Below are positions 1-10,677 of a DNA stretch of 64,000 nt, one piece after another. The stretch comes from an uncultured Lachnospiraceae bacterium (GTDB taxonomy: Bacteria > Bacillota > Clostridia > Lachnospirales > Lachnospiraceae): contig CANPYE010000001.1 in the NCBI GenBank assembly GCA_947588005.1, positions 18,109-82,108 on the forward strand, read 5' to 3'. The position numbers were made by a program, and so were the translations under genes. The first letter of the stretch is position 1. The number at the start of each line of letters is the position of its first letter. The notes beneath the pieces were generated by a model. It was not told where the DNA came from, ran no database searches, and saw only the letters and a program-made list of their open reading frames with translations.

Positions 1-2
1 TA

Positions 3-242
3 ACCGCCACTGCCTGCGCTCCGGCGACCGTTACCCTGGCTCTGAGCAGCGGCTGCGCCGTCATCGACGGCACTACCGCCTCGGCTTATGTGGCAGCAGA
101 CAACGCTTCGGTATCCGTATCCGCTTCCGGCATTGTCAATGTAACCGGCGGCATTCCGGCGGCTATTTCCCTGGTCTCACCGGCCGGTTTTGAAAACGCT
201 TCCTACAGCAACACCGCAGTAACCATCCGAAAACTGCACTGA
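3..242 (+). CDS. C-terminal fragment of a CDS truncated by the window edge, possibly a secreted repeat protein
   Basis: Open frame from base 3 to TGA at 240-242 (…ISLVSPAGFENASYSNTAVTIRKLH*), followed by a terminator hairpin. Confidence 0.5.
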   Translation, partial: TATACAPATVTLALSSGCAVIDGTTASAYVAADNASVSVSASGIVNVTGGIPAAISLVSPAGFENASYSNTAVTIRKLH

Positions 243-270
243 ACCAGGAATTTGTATAATGAGACGCAAA

Positions 271-304
271 AAGAGAACCGTGCGCCATTTCCCGGTTCTC
301 TTTT
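271..304. terminator. Rho-independent terminator
   Basis: AAGAGAACCG…CGGTTCTCTTTT inverted repeat between convergent genes. Confidence 0.8.
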
Positions 305-336
305 GTATACATTTCAGATTCGGTTCCCTGTAATCT

Positions 337-1380
337 CTACAGATCGTCCTCCAGCGCACTGCTCTTGGCATATGCCGTACTCCGCGCTTCAAAGAAATCT
401 GTCTTGATCATGTTCGCGTTGGAATACTGGGACACCCAGCGCATGCTGTCCGGCTCCTGCTCATGCCCCTCATAGATCGGATCCAGGCCGATATTCGTGC
501 AGCGCAGGTTACCCAGATATTGAATATAGTCGGTGATCATTCCCTTATTCAGTCCCTGCACATCGTCGCCGATCACATAATGTCCCCAGCGGATCTCCTG
601 CTCGCAGCCTTCCTTGATCATGCCGCGGTAGACCGCCTTCTTCTCCTCGGTGAACATCTGCGGCTCCTCCTTCTGCATTTCCAGCAAGATATTGCGGAAC
701 AGCCACAGGTGCGTATTCTCGTCGCGGTTGATGTAGCGAATCTCCTGCACGGATCCCGGCATCAGGTTATTCCGGCCCAGATTGTAGAAGAACATGAACC
801 CGCTGTAGAAATACACGCCTTCCAGAATATAGTTAGCCACCAGCGTCCTCATAAAGACATCCAGTTCCTTATCCTTCTGGAAATCATTATACAGATCGCC
901 GATGAAACGGTTTCTGGCCAGCAAATGCTCATCATCTTTCCACTGATAGAGCACGTCGTTGCGCTCCTGCGGCTCGCAGATCGTATCCAGCATGTAGCTG
1001 TAGCTCTGACTGTGGATCGCCTCCTGGAATGTCTGAATTGCCAGGCACAGATTCACCTCATTAGCTGTTACATACTCGCCGATATTCGGCAGATTGGCCG
1101 TCTGAATACTGTCCAGGAAAATAAGAAACGACAGCACCTTATCATAAGCCCGTCTCTCCGGTCCCGGCAGTCTCCGGTAATCCTTCACGTCCACGCTCAT
1201 ATTAATTTCTTCCGGAATCCAGAAATTGTTCATCGCCTGGCGGTACCAGTCGCTGACCCAGGAGTATTTCATATTATTGAAATCATTCAGATTCGTCGTG
1301 TTTCCCCCCACCATACGGCGGAACCGTACATCGGTATCGCCCTCCGGGTTAAATAACGGTTTCTTAAGCATTTCTTCCAT
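337..1380 (-). CDS. nrdB: Ribonucleoside-diphosphate reductase, class I beta subunit
   Basis: 347 aa ferritin-like R2 protein with FLIFLDSIQTANLP, EAIHSQSYSYML and NRDENTHLWLF; next to nrdA. Confidence 0.93.
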   Translation of the reverse strand: MEEMLKKPLFNPEGDTDVRFRRMVGGNTTNLNDFNNMKYSWVSDWYRQAMNNFWIPEEINMSVDVKDYRRLPGPERRAYDKVLSFLIFLDSIQTANLPNIGEYVTANEVNLCLAIQTFQEAIHSQSYSYMLDTICEPQERNDVLYQWKDDEHLLARNRFIGDLYNDFQKDKELDVFMRTLVANYILEGVYFYSGFMFFYNLGRNNLMPGSVQEIRYINRDENTHLWLFRNILLEMQKEEPQMFTEEKKAVYRGMIKEGCEQEIRWGHYVIGDDVQGLNKGMITDYIQYLGNLRCTNIGLDPIYEGHEQEPDSMRWVSQYSNANMIKTDFFEARSTAYAKSSALEDDL

Positions 1381-1533
1381 TGTTCCGCTCTCCTTTTCTC
1401 ACAAAGTATTGTATCTAAAACACAGCAGCGACTCTCATCCCAGCGTCCGCCACCGACCCAGCAGAGTTCCAAACGGACAAGCCCATCTCCGCGAACCCTT
1501 CGCGTCACCCCCCGCTCTCGGATCCCTCTCAGC

Positions 1534-4071
1534 TCAAGACGAACACGCCTCGCACTCCTCCACTTCCAGGCTCTTAGACCGAATATAATAAATCGTCTTC
1601 ACGCCTTCTTCCCACGCAAGAATATACAGCTTCAGCACCTGGCTCAGCGTAAACTCATTCGTAATGTACAGATTCATGCTCTGCGCCTGATCGATATGTC
1701 TCTGCCTCACCCCGCAGGCCCGAATCGACCAGGTCTGATCGATCAGATGCGCATTCTTATAATACCAAAACGTATCCATCGACAGCTCCGGCGCCACGCG
1801 CGGCATCAGTCCATTCTTCTTCTCCTCCAGGAAATACCGGTTCATGATCGGATCCAGTCCCGCCGTCGTCCCTGCGATAATACTGGTGCTGCTGGTGGGC
1901 GCCACCGCCAGAAGATAGCCGTTGCGCAGACCGTTGGCCGCTACTTTCGCCGCCAGCGCGCTCCACCGCTCGTCCGTCAGGTTCCGCTTCTCAAAATACG
2001 CCCCCGTCTGCCAGTCGCTTCCCTCGAAATACAGGTATTTCCCTTTCTCGATGGCATAGTCGCAGCTGGCCTCGATCGCCGCGTAATGGATATCCGCGAA
2101 CACCTTCTCCGCAAATTCCAGATGCTCCTCGCTCTCCCATTTGATATGATGCTTCGCCAGCATATGATGATAACCGCTGACGCCCAGCCCGATAGGACGG
2201 TATTTCTCATTATTGATCTTCGCGTAGGGCACCGGGAAGAAATTCAGGTCGATCACATTATCCAGGGCCCGCACCACGCTGCGGGTTACCTCGGTGATCT
2301 CCGCCCGGTTCTCCACATCGATATTGCCCAGGGACAGACTGGCCAGGTTGCAGACGACAAATTCGCCTGGCTTCGTCACCGTGACCACCACGGTCTCCCC
2401 GTCCACCGTCTCGATCCGCTGCTCCACCGACGAGATCGCGCTCATATTCTGGGCAATCTCTGTACACAGGTTGCTGCAGTAGATGACGCCTCTGTGCCCG
2501 TTGGGATTCATCCGGTTTACATGGTCCCGGTTAAATGTAAACGGCGTTCCGGTCTCCACCGCGCTCTTAAGGATCAGACGGATGATCTCTTTGATCGGGA
2601 TCACACGCTTGCTGATGCGCATATCGTTGACGCAGTCCAGATACCGCTCCGTCCACTCGTCGCCGAAATAGTCCTCCAGCGCATAGCCCTTGATCGTCAG
2701 GATCTCGTGGGGACACATCAGATACCAGTCCCCGTTCCGGTTGTCCCTGGCCTGCTGCCAGAAATAATCCGGATAGCACACTGCCGGGAACACATCGTGG
2801 GCCTTCATCCGGTCGTCGCCGTTATTGGTCCTCAGATTCAGAAACTCCGGCAGATCCCGGTGCCACACATCCAGATAGACGGCCACCGCGCCCTGGCGCA
2901 TGCCCAGCTGATCCACCGCCACCGCCGTATCATTAGCCAGACGGATCCAGCGGATGACGCCGCCGGCCGCGCCCTCGAAGCCGCGGATCGAGCTTCCATT
3001 GGCACGAACTTTTCCGAAATATAATCCCATGCCGCCGCCGAACTTGCTGACCTTGGCAAAATTGTCGATGCTGCGGTAGATTCCATTTAAGCTGTCCGGC
3101 ACTGTATCGATGAAGCAGGACGAAAGCTGGTGATAGGGCTTACGGGCGTTGGAAAGCGTCGGCGTCGCCATGGTCACCTGCAGCCTGCTCAGCATATCGT
3201 AGAACCGTTTCACCCAATACCCCCGGTTCTGCTCCTTCATCGCCAGATGCATGGCTATGCCCATGAACATCTCCTGCGGCGTCTCGACCGGCACGCCCTT
3301 GTGGGTGCGGATCACATAACGATTCAGCAGAAGCTCCAGTCCGGAGTAGTTCATCAGATTATTCCGCTCCGGATCGAGCCACTGCTCAAACTGACCGACT
3401 TCCTCCCGGGTATAATTCTGTAAAATATACGGTCCGTACAATCCCTGATCCGTCAGGTAAGCGATTTTCTCATAGAAACTATGGATATGCAGAGCATCCA
3501 TGGAATCCTTAAGCCGCGCCTCAAAGCCCAGAAGCAGAAGCCGTGCCGCGATCATCTCCCAACGGGGCGCCTCCTGGGTCGTCAGCTCCACTGCCGATTT
3601 GGTCAGAATATTTAATTTCTCCCGCTCTGTCATATCCGGCTTAGACAGAGCCTGGAACTTGGCGGAAAGGTATTCCAAATTATATTCCTCTGCGTCAAAT
3701 TCCTTCTGTACGCGAGTCAGCACCCATTCCAGCTGAGCCGCCTTCTCCGTATTCTCGAAGAACCGCATGATCTCCCGGCGGGTGCGGCGCTTCTTCGAAC
3801 GCTCCTCGCGGTATAGGATATAGCTTCGCACGACGCGGTAATGACCTTCCTCCATCAGCGTCTGCTCCACCAGGTCCTGAATCTCCTCTACGGAGAGCTT
3901 CAGCTCCTGCTGCCATCCCCCGGGGAATTTTCGCTCTACATGCAAAAGGATCCGATTCAGCTCCTCCTCGCTTACCGGAATACCCACGCTCACAAATGCT
4001 TTCGAAATGGCGTTCTTGATCTTCTCCGGGCAGTATTCCTGCTCAGAGCGGTCCCGTTTCATAATGTTCAT
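1534..4071 (-). CDS. nrdA: Ribonucleoside-diphosphate reductase, class I alpha subunit
   Basis: ATP-cone N-terminus, R1 motifs (NLCTEI, NRYFLEEKKNG) and ECEACSS C-terminus. ORF track starts at 4146; ATG at 4071 has a better Shine-Dalgarno (AGGGAGAAG). Confidence 0.93.
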   Translation of the reverse strand: MNIMKRDRSEQEYCPEKIKNAISKAFVSVGIPVSEEELNRILLHVERKFPGGWQQELKLSVEEIQDLVEQTLMEEGHYRVVRSYILYREERSKKRRTRREIMRFFENTEKAAQLEWVLTRVQKEFDAEEYNLEYLSAKFQALSKPDMTEREKLNILTKSAVELTTQEAPRWEMIAARLLLLGFEARLKDSMDALHIHSFYEKIAYLTDQGLYGPYILQNYTREEVGQFEQWLDPERNNLMNYSGLELLLNRYVIRTHKGVPVETPQEMFMGIAMHLAMKEQNRGYWVKRFYDMLSRLQVTMATPTLSNARKPYHQLSSCFIDTVPDSLNGIYRSIDNFAKVSKFGGGMGLYFGKVRANGSSIRGFEGAAGGVIRWIRLANDTAVAVDQLGMRQGAVAVYLDVWHRDLPEFLNLRTNNGDDRMKAHDVFPAVCYPDYFWQQARDNRNGDWYLMCPHEILTIKGYALEDYFGDEWTERYLDCVNDMRISKRVIPIKEIIRLILKSAVETGTPFTFNRDHVNRMNPNGHRGVIYCSNLCTEIAQNMSAISSVEQRIETVDGETVVVTVTKPGEFVVCNLASLSLGNIDVENRAEITEVTRSVVRALDNVIDLNFFPVPYAKINNEKYRPIGLGVSGYHHMLAKHHIKWESEEHLEFAEKVFADIHYAAIEASCDYAIEKGKYLYFEGSDWQTGAYFEKRNLTDERWSALAAKVAANGLRNGYLLAVAPTSSTSIIAGTTAGLDPIMNRYFLEEKKNGLMPRVAPELSMDTFWYYKNAHLIDQTWSIRACGVRQRHIDQAQSMNLYITNEFTLSQVLKLYILAWEEGVKTIYYIRSKSLEVEECEACSS

Positions 4072-4361
4072 GGCGTTCTTCTCCCTTGCTTCTCTTTTCT
4101 CTTCTGACTGCCGGATACCCGCTTTTCTGTATACTGCAATATTCATGCCCTTCGGACAAGAGCCCTCCGGGGGATGCGCCTTCGGACATGCGTGTATTTC
4201 AAACTTCTGGCGTCAGACACCCCCTGCGCGGGCTGCCGGACGCCAGAACAGCTGCTCTAATGGGTATTATAGATGAATTTTCCTGATACGGCAATATATA
4301 AAATATACTAAATATTGATTCAATTTTTTCTGATTCTACCAGATAGAGGGAAAATATTCGG

Positions 4362-5603
4362 TTATGCCTGTACCTGCCTGGCCACTTCCGCCGCCTGCCG
4401 GGCGATCTCAAGTTCCTCATTGGTGCGGATCACCAGAACGTTCACCTTGGACATGCCGTCGGATATCTTCACGGCTTCGGCAGATTCCCGGTTTTTCACT
4501 TCGTCGATATGAATACCGAGAAATTCCAGATAACTGCAGATCTCCTCGCGGATGTCCGAGTCGTTCTCGCCAACGCCGGCTGTAAAGACAATATTGTCCA
4601 CGCCGTTCATGGCCGCCGCGTAGCTGCCTACATACTTGGCCACTCTGTAAGCGAAAATCTCACGGGCCATTGCCGCCTTGTCATTATATTTGATCTCTGC
4701 GTCCTTCAGTTCCCGAAAATCACTGGACAGATTCTTGGATATGCCAAGCACGCCCGACTCCTGGTTCAGGATTTTCATAATCTGCGGCAGATCCAACTTC
4801 TCCTTCTTCGCCAGAAATTCAAGCGCTCCGGGATCCACATCGCCGGACCGGGTGCCCATAACCAACCCTTCCAGCGGCGTAAAGCCCATGGAATTATCCA
4901 CTACTTTTCCGTATTTGACAGCGCATATGCTGGCTCCGTTGCCCAAATGGCAGACAATGGTCTTCACACGCCGCGGGTCCTGATGCATAAATTCCGCCGC
5001 ACGCTGGGACACATATTTATGACTGATGCCATGAAATCCGTAACGCCGGATCTTGTATTTCTCATAATACCGATAGGGCAGACCGTAAAGAAATGCTTTC
5101 GGCTCCATAGTCTGATTGAACGCCGTGTCAAAGACCCCTACCATCAGCGTATCCGGCATCAGTTTCCTGCAGGCGTCTACGCCGATCAGATTCGCCGGAT
5201 TATGTAACGGCGCAAGGTCATTGCATTCAGTCATAGCCTGGATCACTTCATCGGTGATCACTACAGAGCCAGTAAACTTCTCTCCGCCGTGGACCAGCCG
5301 GTGCCCGATAACGTCGATCTCCGAAAAATCACCGATCACGCCCTTTTGGGGATCCACCAGCGTATCCAGAAGCACATGGACTGCCTGGGTATGGTTCTCC
5401 ATCGGAACCTGCTCTTTGATCGAGAGTCCGCTGCCCGTCTTATATGTAAATATTCCGTCGATGCCGATGCGCTCGCACACACCGCGGGCCAGAACCTGCT
5501 CGGTCTGCATATCGATTACCTGGAACTTGAGAGATGAACTCCCGCTGTTAATCACCAGAATTTTCATGGAATGTACTTCTCCTTCTGCTGGCCGAATACT
5601 CAA
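4362..5603 (-). CDS. ackA: Acetate kinase
   Basis: MKILVINSGSSSLKFQVID, HRLVHGGEKF, GFTPLEGLVMGTRSGDVDPG, FTAGVGEN. Likely start is MKILVIN inside the ORF. Confidence 0.96.
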   Translation of the reverse strand: MSIRPAEGEVHSMKILVINSGSSSLKFQVIDMQTEQVLARGVCERIGIDGIFTYKTGSGLSIKEQVPMENHTQAVHVLLDTLVDPQKGVIGDFSEIDVIGHRLVHGGEKFTGSVVITDEVIQAMTECNDLAPLHNPANLIGVDACRKLMPDTLMVGVFDTAFNQTMEPKAFLYGLPYRYYEKYKIRRYGFHGISHKYVSQRAAEFMHQDPRRVKTIVCHLGNGASICAVKYGKVVDNSMGFTPLEGLVMGTRSGDVDPGALEFLAKKEKLDLPQIMKILNQESGVLGISKNLSSDFRELKDAEIKYNDKAAMAREIFAYRVAKYVGSYAAAMNGVDNIVFTAGVGENDSDIREEICSYLEFLGIHIDEVKNRESAEAVKISDGMSKVNVLVIRTNEELEIARQAAEVARQVQA

Positions 5604-5623
5604 TGCGCCTCCCCGGGCGCGTC

Positions 5624-5875
5624 TTATTGTTCATTATAATATGACGGCATAGATTTGTCATCCCTTTGGTTCTGATTTTTTTCAACTGCTTTTTCTACCC
5701 GTTTCAGAATTTTCTCAAACTCCCCTTCCGGCGCGGCCGGTTCATCTGAACCATCAAGCCCGGCCGCGATCCGGTCATATTCTTCCGCAAGCCGTCCCTC
5801 GTCTGCTCCGAAGACCACTCTCACTTTTTTGTCCACATATTCATGTTTTGCCTGATCCTGGCCCTTTTTCTTCAC
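5624..5875 (-). CDS. Hypothetical protein, 83 aa
   Basis: Short charged ORF upstream of ackA, same strand. Confidence 0.6.
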   Translation of the reverse strand: MKKKGQDQAKHEYVDKKVRVVFGADEGRLAEEYDRIAAGLDGSDEPAAPEGEFEKILKRVEKAVEKNQNQRDDKSMPSYYNEQ

Positions 5876-5912
5876 TGTACTACCTCTCCGTCACGATTTT
5901 CCCTTTGAGGGG

Positions 5913-5943
5913 TTGACTTTTGGGGACGATTGCTTAGTATAAT
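5913..5943 (+). promoter_or_regulatory. Putative sigma-A promoter for murG
   Basis: TTGACT and TATAAT with a long 19-nt spacer, upstream of murG. Confidence 0.45.
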
Positions 5944-5972
5944 AATATGTATCTGTTTGCATACCGGAGGCA

Positions 5973-7046
5973 ATGACCATGAAAAAAATCATCCTGACCG
6001 GCGGCGGAACCGCCGGACATGTAACTCCTAACCTAGCGCTGATCCCGTCCCTGAGGGAACGCGGATATGAGATACGCTATATCGGCTCCTATCAGGGCAT
6101 CGAAAAAAATCTGATCGAAGACGCCGGTATCCCATATGACGGAATATCCTCCGGTAAACTCCGCAGGTATTTTGATCTGAAAAATTTCACCGACCCTTTC
6201 CGCGTTCTCAAAGGCTGCGGAGAGGCCCGAAAACTGTTAAAACAATACAAGCCTGATGTGGTGTTCTCCAAAGGCGGATTTGTAGCCGTCCCTGTAGTTC
6301 TGGCCGCCAGGCATTACCATATTCCCGTCATTATCCATGAATCGGATATGACGCCCGGCCTGGCGAATAAGCTTTGTATTCCGTCTGCGCGGAAGGTCTG
6401 CTGCAATTTCCCGGAAACCCTGCCGTATCTTCCGCAGGGGAAGGCGGTTCTTACCGGCTCGCCGATCCGTAAGGAACTTCTGGAAGGCGACCGGCTCGCC
6501 GGTCTCAACTACACGCAGCTTTCTGCCGCAAAACCCATTATTATGATCATCGGCGGAAGCCTAGGGGCAGTAGCCGTCAATCAGGCAGTCCGCAGGATCC
6601 TTCCCCGGCTGCTTACCGATTTCCAGGTAATACATATCTGCGGAAAAGGTCATCTGGATGAAACGCTTGAAGGAACCCCCGGATATGTACAGTTTGAATA
6701 TGTAGACGCCCCGCTTAAGCATCTCTTTGCCGCCGCGGATCTGGTTATATCGCGCGCCGGAGCCAATTCCATCTGCGAGATCCTTGCTCTGCGCAAGCCA
6801 AACGTTCTGATCCCCCTGTCAGCCGCCGCCAGCCGCGGCGATCAGATCCTGAACGCAAATTCATTTGAAAAGCAGGGTTTCAGTACCGTTCTGCAGGAAG
6901 AAAGTATGACCGATGACACGCTCTATACAGCCATTACCGATACCTACGCGCGCCGCGAGGAATTTATCCATCAGATGGAACACAGCCCTCTGAACAACGC
7001 TGTCAAAACGATTGTCGGACTGATCGAAGAATGCGCGGCCGGTTAA
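5973..7046 (+). CDS. murG: UDP-N-acetylglucosamine--N-acetylmuramyl-(pentapeptide) pyrophosphoryl-undecaprenol GlcNAc transferase
   Basis: [43 protein letters not shown]. Confidence 0.95.
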   Translation: MTMKKIILTGGGTAGHVTPNLALIPSLRERGYEIRYIGSYQGIEKNLIEDAGIPYDGISSGKLRRYFDLKNFTDPFRVLKGCGEARKLLKQYKPDVVFSKGGFVAVPVVLAARHYHIPVIIHESDMTPGLANKLCIPSARKVCCNFPETLPYLPQGKAVLTGSPIRKELLEGDRLAGLNYTQLSAAKPIIMIIGGSLGAVAVNQAVRRILPRLLTDFQVIHICGKGHLDETLEGTPGYVQFEYVDAPLKHLFAAADLVISRAGANSICEILALRKPNVLIPLSAAASRGDQILNANSFEKQGFSTVLQEESMTDDTLYTAITDTYARREEFIHQMEHSPLNNAVKTIVGLIEECAAG

Positions 7047-7585
7047 AACCGGCCGTCCATCCATTGGGAAAGATATCTGCGAATCCTGCATATCCGCATC
7101 CGGCAGGTCGATTCCGAAACGTTCAATATGCTGCATACTTCCTCAATAGGCCGTTCCTCAAGCATATACAAAACCACTACAGCCTGCATCTCAAGACTCA
7201 TAGACAAGACCCCTTCTCGAAGCCTTGCCACATCTTCCCTGACCGCCATAGCTCCCGCGATATCCGCCGAAACAGACTCGCAGGCCAGACGATATTCATT
7301 GCCCTGCATGAATTCCTGTATACTGATCTTAGGATGACGGTTTACGGAACGAAAATAATCCATACAGCGGTTTCGCAGTATTTTCATAAGCGTCGCTTTA
7401 ACCCGCCTGTCATTCCATTCATCCGCATTATCCAGATACATCTCCATAAATGAGCAGAACGTGTCCTGTACCGCGTCGTCCGCTTCTGCCTGAGACAGAC
7501 CATACTTATAGGCTGCAATACGGAGAACTCCCCGATGTTCCACATACAGTGCCTGCAACAATTCTTTTTGTTTCTGTTGCATCAC
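7043..7585 (-). CDS. RNA polymerase sigma-70/ECF-like factor
   Basis: Region 2-like ([20 protein letters not shown]) and region 4-like HTH ([26 protein letters not shown]). Confidence 0.8.
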   Translation of the reverse strand: MMQQKQKELLQALYVEHRGVLRIAAYKYGLSQAEADDAVQDTFCSFMEMYLDNADEWNDRRVKATLMKILRNRCMDYFRSVNRHPKISIQEFMQGNEYRLACESVSADIAGAMAVREDVARLREGVLSMSLEMQAVVVLYMLEERPIEEVCSILNVSESTCRMRICRIRRYLSQWMDGRF

Positions 7586-7596
7586 ATCTCCTACTC

Positions 7597-8010
7597 CTAT
7601 AACTCTGCTTTTACTGCCTCAACGATCCGGATTTTATCATCATCATCCAATTCTCCCGGTTCCCAGCTCACGATCCTGGGACCTTTCTCATAACGCGGGA
7701 TAATATGCATATGGAAATGCCGTACCGTCTGACCGGCCGCCTCGCCATTATTCTGAACCAGATTGATCCCGGCGCATCCTAACGCCTTCGTCATAGCGGT
7801 GCTCAGCTTTTTCGCAAGAGGCAGCACCTTTTCCGCTGTTTCCTCCCGAATCTCACTCAGATCGGCATAATGTTCTTTCGGAAGGATAAGGGCATGTCCT
7901 CTGGACGCCGGTCCCAGATCCAGAATCACCCGGAAAACATCATCCTCATAAAGTGTCGCCGCAGGGATCTCTCCCGCCGCTATCTTACAGAAAATACAAT
8001 CATCTTTCAT
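7597..8010 (-). CDS. HIT family protein
   Basis: DDCIFCKIAAGEIPA…VRHFHMHIIPRY. Confidence 0.93.
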   Translation of the reverse strand: MKDDCIFCKIAAGEIPAATLYEDDVFRVILDLGPASRGHALILPKEHYADLSEIREETAEKVLPLAKKLSTAMTKALGCAGINLVQNNGEAAGQTVRHFHMHIIPRYEKGPRIVSWEPGELDDDDKIRIVEAVKAEL

Positions 8011-8027
8011 AGCTGTTCCTCCTGAAT

Positions 8028-8702
8028 TTAATTGAATCTATTGTTTTTTCTGGGCTTCCGGTACAGGATCAGTCCCATTATTACTCCAATTACCAGTCCG
8101 GCTATATGCGCCGCGTTATTTACACCGGTGCTGGTAAATCCAAAATACAAAGAAAACAGGATCATCACCGCAAGCTGCCGGGCACTTAAATCCTCCAGTC
8201 TGCCGCGGTTTATACTCACAGCATACAACAGTCCTCCGACCACTCCAAACACCGCTCCGGACGCCCCGGCCGATACGGAAATGGCCGTCTGCTGTAAAGC
8301 AGCCGTCTGATCGTACCACAGGGAGACACAGTTCGCTCCGATTCCGCATACCAGATACAGAACCAGATATCGGATGCTTCCAAGGGCACGCTCCAGATTA
8401 TCTCCCAGTACGTACAGAACCAGCATATTATTAATGATATGCCCGATTCCAAAGTGCATGAATACAGCCGTCAGAAGACGCCAATACTCCCCCTGCTGAA
8501 CTGCCGGCAGATATAAAGCGCCGTGAGCGATCATAAACATCGTATTTTCCGTATCCCCAATCATCTCAAGATACCCGAAATACATAAAATTGATCGCTAT
8601 AATCGTCAGGTTCACGACAGGCAGGCCGGAGTATCTGTTATCTGACATGGCTGATTCCCTCTTTCCGCTCGATACGCGCTCTAAAGCCTTCCCTGTGATC
8701 AT
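8028..8702 (-). CDS. Rhomboid family intramembrane serine protease
   Basis: GASGAVFGVVGGLLY with HFGIGHIINNM and NNAAHIAGLVIG. Confidence 0.92.
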   Translation of the reverse strand: MITGKALERVSSGKRESAMSDNRYSGLPVVNLTIIAINFMYFGYLEMIGDTENTMFMIAHGALYLPAVQQGEYWRLLTAVFMHFGIGHIINNMLVLYVLGDNLERALGSIRYLVLYLVCGIGANCVSLWYDQTAALQQTAISVSAGASGAVFGVVGGLLYAVSINRGRLEDLSARQLAVMILFSLYFGFTSTGVNNAAHIAGLVIGVIMGLILYRKPRKNNRFN

Positions 8703-8739
8703 ACCATATATCCCGCTTTTTGTTAAGTCCGATCATGGC

Positions 8740-10206
8740 CTATTCAAATTTAAAATGAAGATCCGCCAAATCCACCGTGTCGCCTATATGAAGCTGGATC
8801 ACTTCGTTGGCCTCCAGCGCACGGCCATTGACCGCGGTTCCGTTCGTTGAGTTCAGATCTGTCAGCCAGTAGGTTTCATCACGCCGGTCGAGCCGGGCGT
8901 GAAGGCGGCTAACCGTGTCTTCCTTAAGGATATAATCCGCAAGGCTCTCCTGCTTTCCGATCAGAAATGGATAATAAGAGATCGGTATCGTCTCCGCAGT
9001 CCCCCCGATCCCGCTCAGGCGGCGTATTACTGTTCCGGACACAGCCGGACGAAGCAGAACCGTATGGGTAGCGTCCTCCGGCATCGGGGGAGACGGTTCC
9101 GGCAAATGCGCCTCTCCATACTCCCGATCCGCAAAGGAATCCGTCCGGAACGGCGGATCCGGCTCCGATTCTTCAAAGACCATCTCCCATGCCTGGGGCA
9201 TGGGCGGGTCTCCTCTGCTCCTGCTTTTGATGTCCTTATTCGTTCCCGGTTCTTCAATTGCTTCACAGCGGTCGGTTCCCCTTCCGCCGGCGGAAACACA
9301 ATTTTCGTTTCCCGCAGAAGATCTTACCGGCCGGTACAAAATACCGGCTCCGGCTCCGATCACTGCAAGCACGGCAGCGCCCCCGATCACTGCCGGACCG
9401 TAACGCACAATACCCGGCGTCCCTCTCCACATCCAAAGCGACGCGGCTGCCAGCGCCGGAAGAAATAACCAGCCCATAAGCCTCCCCGGTCCAGCTCTCA
9501 GCTCCGCCTTCCGTATCTCCGCTTTCAGCGCCGCCGTATTGCTGCGTTCTTCCGTCTCCGGGCTGTCTCCGATGGCTATACCGTTTCTTCCCTCCTCCGG
9601 GACTTCTGTATCCCCGCCCGTATACGCGCGCTCCATATCCGAATAATCTTCTTTCATCAGCCATCGAAGCAGATCATTTAATCCGTAATTATCTTTAAGG
9701 CTCTCCTGATACAGCCCATAGACCAGCATAACCGCTTCCTTATCGCGGTGATCGGTCTTCCCAAGCAGGAATTGCAGAAAACCGCTAAACTCCCGCGGAA
9801 AATCTCCTTTGCGTCCCGGCACCAGGCAAAGCCCCGGCTGAAACTCCGCAAAGTCCATATAGATCAGATCCGGATCCAGGCAAATAAGCGCTTCGTTCAA
9901 CAGATAATCTTCCATGCGCGTCAACGTCTGCGCGATCCCCAAAAGCAGCCTGCGTATCTGCGGCGCTGTAATGCCTGTCCGCTCCAGCAGGCGGGACAGA
10001 GGCTGGCGGGATGTGATCTCATAGCAGAACCATAAGCGGTCGTCCTCTCTGCGGATACAGAATTTCAAAAGTCCGTCAATCGTATTGCCGGCCAGCATCC
10101 TTGCCTCAAATTTCTGCTCCAGCTCCTCCCCGGCGGCGATCATCAGATAATTCTGTCTCAGCTCTCTCTTAAACCGAATCTCTGGATTTTTATGTTCCGT
10201 CATCAC
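8740..10206 (-). CDS. DUF6382-like / FHA domain protein, Tad-locus associated
   Basis: C-terminal FHA (VSRLHARLDRR…LTDLNSTNGTAVNG), central TM segments, N-terminal DUF6382-like region. Confidence 0.8.
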   Translation of the reverse strand: MMTEHKNPEIRFKRELRQNYLMIAAGEELEQKFEARMLAGNTIDGLLKFCIRREDDRLWFCYEITSRQPLSRLLERTGITAPQIRRLLLGIAQTLTRMEDYLLNEALICLDPDLIYMDFAEFQPGLCLVPGRKGDFPREFSGFLQFLLGKTDHRDKEAVMLVYGLYQESLKDNYGLNDLLRWLMKEDYSDMERAYTGGDTEVPEEGRNGIAIGDSPETEERSNTAALKAEIRKAELRAGPGRLMGWLFLPALAAASLWMWRGTPGIVRYGPAVIGGAAVLAVIGAGAGILYRPVRSSAGNENCVSAGGRGTDRCEAIEEPGTNKDIKSRSRGDPPMPQAWEMVFEESEPDPPFRTDSFADREYGEAHLPEPSPPMPEDATHTVLLRPAVSGTVIRRLSGIGGTAETIPISYYPFLIGKQESLADYILKEDTVSRLHARLDRRDETYWLTDLNSTNGTAVNGRALEANEVIQLHIGDTVDLADLHFKFE

Positions 10207-10615
10207 GCTTATCTCCCTCTGCTAAATTATCAAAAACCGTCAGCATCCGCATCCTGCTCTCCGGCTCAAAAATACCGGATTCAATCTCCTTCTGCCAGTT
10301 TTCTCCCACCGCAGTTCCATACACTTTATCACCCTTTTTCAGGACGCTGCCTCTTACAGTCTGAAAAGAAAATTCTCCCGGTGTCTCATCCTCCCGGCAG
10401 CGCACAAACTCCACCATATGATGCAGACGCATAACTCCGGTAACTTCCCTGCATTCCTTATAAGCGGTCCGGATCAGAAAAGCCAGCGACAGAAGAACGA
10501 TTGTCATAACATAAGACGCCTCCACCGTAAAGGATGCAGGACTTCCCCGAAGCAAATTCCCGCCTCTTTGCAGCAGTTTTAAGCAGCTGCCCGTTTGATT
10601 CCGGTTCCTGTCCAT
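10190..10615 (-). CDS. TadE-like pseudopilin/hypothetical
   Basis: ASFTVEASYVMTIVLLSLAFLI TadE-like N-terminus within the pilus locus. Confidence 0.6.
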   Translation of the reverse strand: MDRNRNQTGSCLKLLQRGGNLLRGSPASFTVEASYVMTIVLLSLAFLIRTAYKECREVTGVMRLHHMVEFVRCREDETPGEFSFQTVRGSVLKKGDKVYGTAVGENWQKEIESGIFEPESRMRMLTVFDNLAEGDKRDDGT

Positions 10616-10677
10616 CCGTTCTTTTCCTCCTTATATCGCACAACATCCGAGACCACACTCCGAAATAATACCTTCCC

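Noticed and set aside
463-1356. Plus-strand 297-aa ORF opposite nrdB
   Set aside because: Antisense shadow of nrdB codon usage; no recognisable domain.
1696-3024. Plus-strand 442-aa ORF opposite nrdA
   Set aside because: Antisense shadow ORF; low-complexity His/Arg/Pro-rich translation.
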